NCBI RefSeq assembly: GCF_029544075.1
Contig: NZ_JAJQJH010000005.1
Span: 122,790-186,789, forward strand
DNA: 64,000 nucleotides
From: Chromohalobacter canadensis
GTDB lineage: Bacteria; Pseudomonadota; Gammaproteobacteria; Pseudomonadales; Halomonadaceae
Reading direction: 5' to 3'
Shown here piece after piece: positions 58,484-64,000 of this stretch; positions within the stretch are counted from its first letter, which is position 1; each line of letters starts with the position of its first letter. The notes under the pieces were generated by a model. It did no database searches, was not told the origin of the DNA, and saw only the letters and a program-made list of their open reading frames with translations. Position numbers and translations under genes: made by a program.

Positions 58484-59782
58484 CTAGCTCAACTCGGCGC
58501 GATTGACGTAAGCCGTCAACGCACGAATCAGATAGTCGGCGTCACGGCTGCCGGCGGTTTCGCGAATCGAGTGCATCCCCCATTGCGGCACTCCAACATC
58601 CAGCGTCGGCACCCCGAGTTCGGTGGAGGTAATCGGCCCGATGGTGCTGCCACATCCCATGTCGGCACGCGTGACGAACGTCTGGACTGGCGCTCCCGCC
58701 TCGCGGCAGATATCTCGAAACATCGCCGCCGTGGCACTATTGGTGGCATAGCGCTGATTGGCGTTGACCTTGATCACCGGGCCGCCGTTGATCGTCGGGC
58801 CATGATTGGCATCATGCTTTTCGGGGAAGTTGGGATGCAGGGCGTGGGCATTGTCACAAGAAATCATGCGTGAGCCCTGAATCAGACGCACCCAACCTTC
58901 TTCGCCTCCCTCGCCCAACTGGGCGTGCACGCGGCGCAGCACGTCCCCCAGAAACGGCCCCTGGGCGCCGATGGCGCTGGCACTCCCCACTTCTTCATGA
59001 TCATTGGCGACGAATACCGCGCCTTGCTGGCCATCACTGGCCAACAGCGCTTCGATACCCATAAAACACGACAATAGATTATCGAGGCGTGCGCTAGCGA
59101 TCAATTCGCCCTCCACCCCCACACGCGACGGCCGCTGCATGTCGTAGAGGGCGAGTTCATAATCCATCAGTTGGATGTTTTCCAAGCCGTGCTGCTCATA
59201 CAACCAGCGCTTGAGCCACTTCTCCAGATCGGGCTCACTCCCCCCCTGCAGCATGACCGGCAGCATCTGTGTCTGGGCGTTCAGTTCACGCCCATTATTG
59301 GCCTCCCGATCAAGATGAATCGCCAGGCTGGGGATGATCGCGACGGGGCGATCAACGTGCAATAATACGCCCTGCAGTCGCCCATCCTCGCGTCGTACGT
59401 GGACACGCCCGGCCAGGCCCAAATCTCGATCGAACCAAGGTGCCAACAACGCACCACCGTAGACTTCGACACTCAATTGAAGCCAGTCGTTGCCGGTAAC
59501 CACCGGCTGGGGCTTGAGCCGTAGCCCGGGGCTATCAGTATGCGCTCCGATCATGCGCAACCCGCCCAGGGCCTCCTCCGGCACCTGCATGGCGATCAAC
59601 GATGAACCATTGCGGGTAACGTAAAAACGCTCGCCGGGCGCCAACTGCCACGCCTTGGTTTCCTCGAGGCGATGGTATCCCGCTTGCTCGAGTCGCCTGG
59701 CCATATTGTCGACGGCATGCCAAGGCGTGGGGGAACGTTCGAGAAAATGTAACAAGCGATCAAGGGTGGGAGCGTGGGCCAT
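58484..59782 (-). CDS. apeB: M18 family aminopeptidase
   Basis: Zinc aminopeptidase of the aspartyl-aminopeptidase family; 432 residues. MIGAHTDSPGLRLKPQPV carries a metal-binding His-x-Asp; HLDREANNG and NDHEEVGSASAIGAQGPF hold catalytic and metal Glu residues; DMGCGSTIGPI and QWGMHSIRETAG complete the site. GAGGACGCC precedes the ATG. Stands alone. Confidence 0.93.
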   Translation of the reverse strand: MAHAPTLDRLLHFLERSPTPWHAVDNMARRLEQAGYHRLEETKAWQLAPGERFYVTRNGSSLIAMQVPEEALGGLRMIGAHTDSPGLRLKPQPVVTGNDWLQLSVEVYGGALLAPWFDRDLGLAGRVHVRREDGRLQGVLLHVDRPVAIIPSLAIHLDREANNGRELNAQTQMLPVMLQGGSEPDLEKWLKRWLYEQHGLENIQLMDYELALYDMQRPSRVGVEGELIASARLDNLLSCFMGIEALLASDGQQGAVFVANDHEEVGSASAIGAQGPFLGDVLRRVHAQLGEGGEEGWVRLIQGSRMISCDNAHALHPNFPEKHDANHGPTINGGPVIKVNANQRYATNSATAAMFRDICREAGAPVQTFVTRADMGCGSTIGPITSTELGVPTLDVGVPQWGMHSIRETAGSRDADYLIRALTAYVNRAELS

Positions 59783-59913
59783 GGCGTCCTCGGAGAAGTG
59801 TCTGTGACGGATGATACAGACTGCTACAATGCCAGTCCGGTCTGAGAAAACTCAACTCAATGAGCCGGCAATCTGGGAACGAGAGTGTACATGAAACCGG
59901 GAGTGCTTGATTG

Positions 59914-61980
59914 ATGAGCCTGTTTGCAGCCGCTCGGCGCGCGGCGATCTTGTCACTGTTGCTGGTGGTATGTGCCCCGGCGTTGGCCAAGGGCCCGACA
60001 CCTACCGACGAACAGCGACAAGCAGCGGCGGAAGTCGCTGAATCGCTGCGATATGGACATTACGCCGATATCAACCTGGACGATGAGTGGTCTTCGAGAG
60101 CGTTTCAGCGCTATCTTAATGTACTGGACCCCCAACGCGCCTACTTACTATCACGTGACGTAAAGGACTTCCAAGATCTCAAGACCTCCTTCGACGAGGC
60201 GCTCGACGAGGGGAAACTAGAGCGCGTCTACGAACTCTACGCTCGGTACCAAGAGCGCCTGGAAGCACGCTTGAAATGGATGATCGACCGCCTCAATGAT
60301 GGCAGCGACTTCGATTATCAGAGCAACCAGCGCCTGGCGCTGGACCGTGAAGACGAATCCTGGGCCAAGGAACAGGACGCGCTCGACCGACTTTGGGAAA
60401 AACGCCTCAAGAATGCCGCGCTGACCCAATCTCTCAGCGCCCCGGAAGAAGATAATGCCGAGGACATCGCCGAGACCCTGCGCGATCGTTATGAGAACCA
60501 GCTCTCCCGCGTCGAACAGACCAATGCCGAAGACGTCCTGGTGCTATTTCTCAACGCCGTCACTGGCACCGTCGACCCGCATACTGACTACCTTTCGCCC
60601 AGCCAGAGCGAATCCTTCGATATCCAGATGAAGCTCTCGCTCGAAGGTATCGGTGCGCTGCTGCAAAGCGAAGGCGAATACGTCAAGGTATCCAGCCTGG
60701 TACCCGGCGGCCCCGCCGACAAGGGCGATGCCTTGGAACCGGCCGATCGTATCGTCGCAGTGGGACAAGGCGAGGATGGCGAGATGGTCAATGTCGTAGG
60801 CATGCGCCTCGACGAGGTCGTCGACCTGATTCGTGGACCCAAAGGTTCGACCGTACGTCTCGACGTCATTCCTGCTAAGGCCGTCGACGTGACGCGCACA
60901 CACACGGTGCGCATCACCCGCGATACCGTCAAGCTCGAGGACCAGGCTGCCAGTAGCGAGGTAGTGACCGTGACGCGCGATGGCGAAGAGCACAAGGTCG
61001 GCGTGATCGACGTGCCCACCTTCTATGTCGATTTCGATGCCTGGCAGGCCGGTGATAGCGACTACCGCAGCAGCACGCGGGACGTCGCCCAGGAAATCGA
61101 TAAACTCAAGGAGGAGAACGTCGAGGGCATCGTTCTGGATCTGCGCAACAATGGCGGCGGCGCCCTGCAGGAAGCCAATTCGCTGATCGGACTCTTCATC
61201 GACCGAGGCCCCACCGTGCAGGTGCGCGACGCCCGCGGCCGCATCAATCTCTATGGCGACTCCGACCGGGGCACACACTACGATGGGCCACTGACCGTAC
61301 TGGTCAACCGACTTTCGGCGTCCGCCTCGGAGATCTTCGCTGGCGCAATCCAGGATTACGGTCGCGGCTTGGTGGTCGGTAACCAGACCTTCGGCAAGGG
61401 AACCGTGCAGACGCTCAATGACCTCAGTCATGGCCAGGTCAAGCTGACCCGCGCCAAGTTCTATCGCATCACGGGCGAAAGCACCCAATTGCGCGGCGTC
61501 AAACCAGACATCACCTTCCCCAGCCTCATCGGCAAGGACGACATCGGGGAAAGCGCACTCGACAACGCCCTGCCCTGGGACAAGGTGCGCTCCGTGCAGT
61601 ACCGTCGATACGGCGAGCCACAACGCTATCTCGACGCGCTCCAAGCGAAGCATGACGAACGCGCCAAGCAGGACCCCAACTTCGTCTATCTCGAACGGGA
61701 GGCCACGCTGGCCAAGCAACTCCAGGAGCAACGGACCAGCATCAGTTTGAATCGCGAGCAGCGCCAACGGGAGATGGAAGCTCAGGAGGCCGAGCAACTC
61801 TCGTTGGAGAATCAACGCCGCAAGGCGCTGGGACTCGATCAGCTCGAAGAATGGACCGATGCCCGCGAGAGTGACGGTACAGAAAACAAGGAAGAGGACG
61901 ACAAGCCGGTCGATCGCGCGCAAGTCATCGAGGCAGCGGAAATTCTGCTCGACTATGCGCATCTGCAAGAAACGCAGTAA
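59914..61980 (+). CDS. prc: Tail-specific protease Prc (carboxy-terminal processing peptidase)
   Basis: Periplasmic S41A protease that trims lipoproteins, PBP3 and murein hydrolases; 688 residues. Signal peptide ending APALAKG; N-terminal helical domain; PDZ domain (about 230-325, MKLSLEGIGALLQSEGEYV); catalytic Ser in RLSASASEIFAGAI (about 469) and Lys in FGKGTVQ (about 494); C-terminal DUF3340. Length similar to E. coli Prc (682). The true ATG is 59914, one codon after a TTG. GGGAG eleven bases upstream. Confidence 0.94.
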   Translation: MSLFAAARRAAILSLLLVVCAPALAKGPTPTDEQRQAAAEVAESLRYGHYADINLDDEWSSRAFQRYLNVLDPQRAYLLSRDVKDFQDLKTSFDEALDEGKLERVYELYARYQERLEARLKWMIDRLNDGSDFDYQSNQRLALDREDESWAKEQDALDRLWEKRLKNAALTQSLSAPEEDNAEDIAETLRDRYENQLSRVEQTNAEDVLVLFLNAVTGTVDPHTDYLSPSQSESFDIQMKLSLEGIGALLQSEGEYVKVSSLVPGGPADKGDALEPADRIVAVGQGEDGEMVNVVGMRLDEVVDLIRGPKGSTVRLDVIPAKAVDVTRTHTVRITRDTVKLEDQAASSEVVTVTRDGEEHKVGVIDVPTFYVDFDAWQAGDSDYRSSTRDVAQEIDKLKEENVEGIVLDLRNNGGGALQEANSLIGLFIDRGPTVQVRDARGRINLYGDSDRGTHYDGPLTVLVNRLSASASEIFAGAIQDYGRGLVVGNQTFGKGTVQTLNDLSHGQVKLTRAKFYRITGESTQLRGVKPDITFPSLIGKDDIGESALDNALPWDKVRSVQYRRYGEPQRYLDALQAKHDERAKQDPNFVYLEREATLAKQLQEQRTSISLNREQRQREMEAQEAEQLSLENQRRKALGLDQLEEWTDARESDGTENKEEDDKPVDRAQVIEAAEILLDYAHLQETQ

Positions 61981-62045
61981 ACGTCACGCCGTCGGCATAC
62001 GCCGGCGGCAATATTTAACGCTAGAGGGTTGGCCTTTTTCATCGT

Positions 62046-63905
<1,860 letters not shown>

Positions 63906-63924
63906 TGCTGCATAGAATATCGCT

Positions 63925-64000
63925 TGGCTCCCCGAACAGGACTCGAACCTGTGACCCAATGATTAACAGTCATTTGCTCTACCAACTGAGCTATCGGGGA
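63925..64000 (-). tRNA. tRNA-Asn (anticodon GTT)
   Basis: 76-base cloverleaf on the minus strand with encoded CCA, beginning exactly at the window edge: acceptor TCCCCGA/TCGGGGA, D loop AGTTGGTA, anticodon GTT (plus-strand AAC at 63965-63967) in loop CTGTTAA, T loop TTCGAGT. Confidence 0.94.

Noticed and set aside
60544..61968. 474-codon open frame on the minus strand
   Set aside because: Exactly opposite prc, whose signal peptide, PDZ and catalytic residues are intact. High GC keeps the antisense frame open; no start signal or domain.

Overview
The window is a dense stretch of bacterial chromosome with about 52 protein genes and three tRNAs, and almost no accessory DNA. High GC, rare intergenic space and many ATGA-type overlaps go with a gammaproteobacterium. 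Three features point to the Halomonadaceae (Halomonas/Chromohalobacter group): an Na+-translocating NADH:quinone reductase operon, a pyrophosphate-dependent phosphofructokinase alongside Entner-Doudoroff-type control sites, and gene blocks ordered as in Pseudomonas (nqrA-gap-mfd; lolB-ispE-tRNA-prs-rplY-pth-ychF; pycA/pycB with a LysR gene). The family assignment is an inference from gene content; no 16S or database comparison was possible. I saw no insertion sequence, prophage, integron or CRISPR array.

Layout. 1-6142 (minus): nqrA-E, led by a good sigma70-type promoter, then a long-form glyceraldehyde-3-phosphate dehydrogenase. 6362-9823: mfd. 9983-12132: two L,D-transpeptidases converging, next to a Braun/OprI-type lipoprotein with a C-terminal lysine. 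12512-17243 (minus): a short MetE-like protein, two small conserved proteins and topA. 17678-21518: pyruvate kinase and a DUF3141 alpha/beta hydrolase. 21531-25925: two-subunit pyruvate carboxylase (minus), divergent from its LysR-type regulator. 26014-29438: a quinone-reductase-like enzyme, lipA, then lipB and ybeD converging on lipA. 29556-38789 (minus): a cell-elongation and housekeeping cluster (dacA, rlpA, mltB, rodA, mrdA, rlmH, rsfS, nadD, proA). 38916-42119: two membrane proteins with degenerate GGDEF domains, translationally coupled to a DedA-PAP2 fusion. 42145-44751 (minus): LysE-type exporter, ubiX, mpl. 44894-46153: PPi-phosphofructokinase. 46288-50966 (minus): moeB, lrp, prmC, prfA, hemA. 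51224-58422: TPR lipoprotein, lolB, ispE, tRNA-Gln, prs, rplY, pth, ychF, tRNA-Met. 58484-64000: M18 aminopeptidase, tail-specific protease, LigB, tRNA-Asn.

Main themes. (1) Envelope construction: PBP2/RodA, DacA, RlpA, MltB, Mpl, L,D-transpeptidases plus Lpp, LolB and the DedA-PAP2 protein. (2) The pyruvate/PEP node: gap, pyk, pycAB and pfp. Both gap and pyk carry palindromes resembling HexR operators just upstream. (3) Sodium bioenergetics through Nqr.

The most promising lead for something undescribed is the three-gene operon at 38916-42119. One of its two catalytically dead GGDEF-like membrane proteins keeps an RxxD inhibitory-site motif at canonical spacing, which suggests a c-di-GMP-sensing partner for a membrane lipid phosphatase/transporter.
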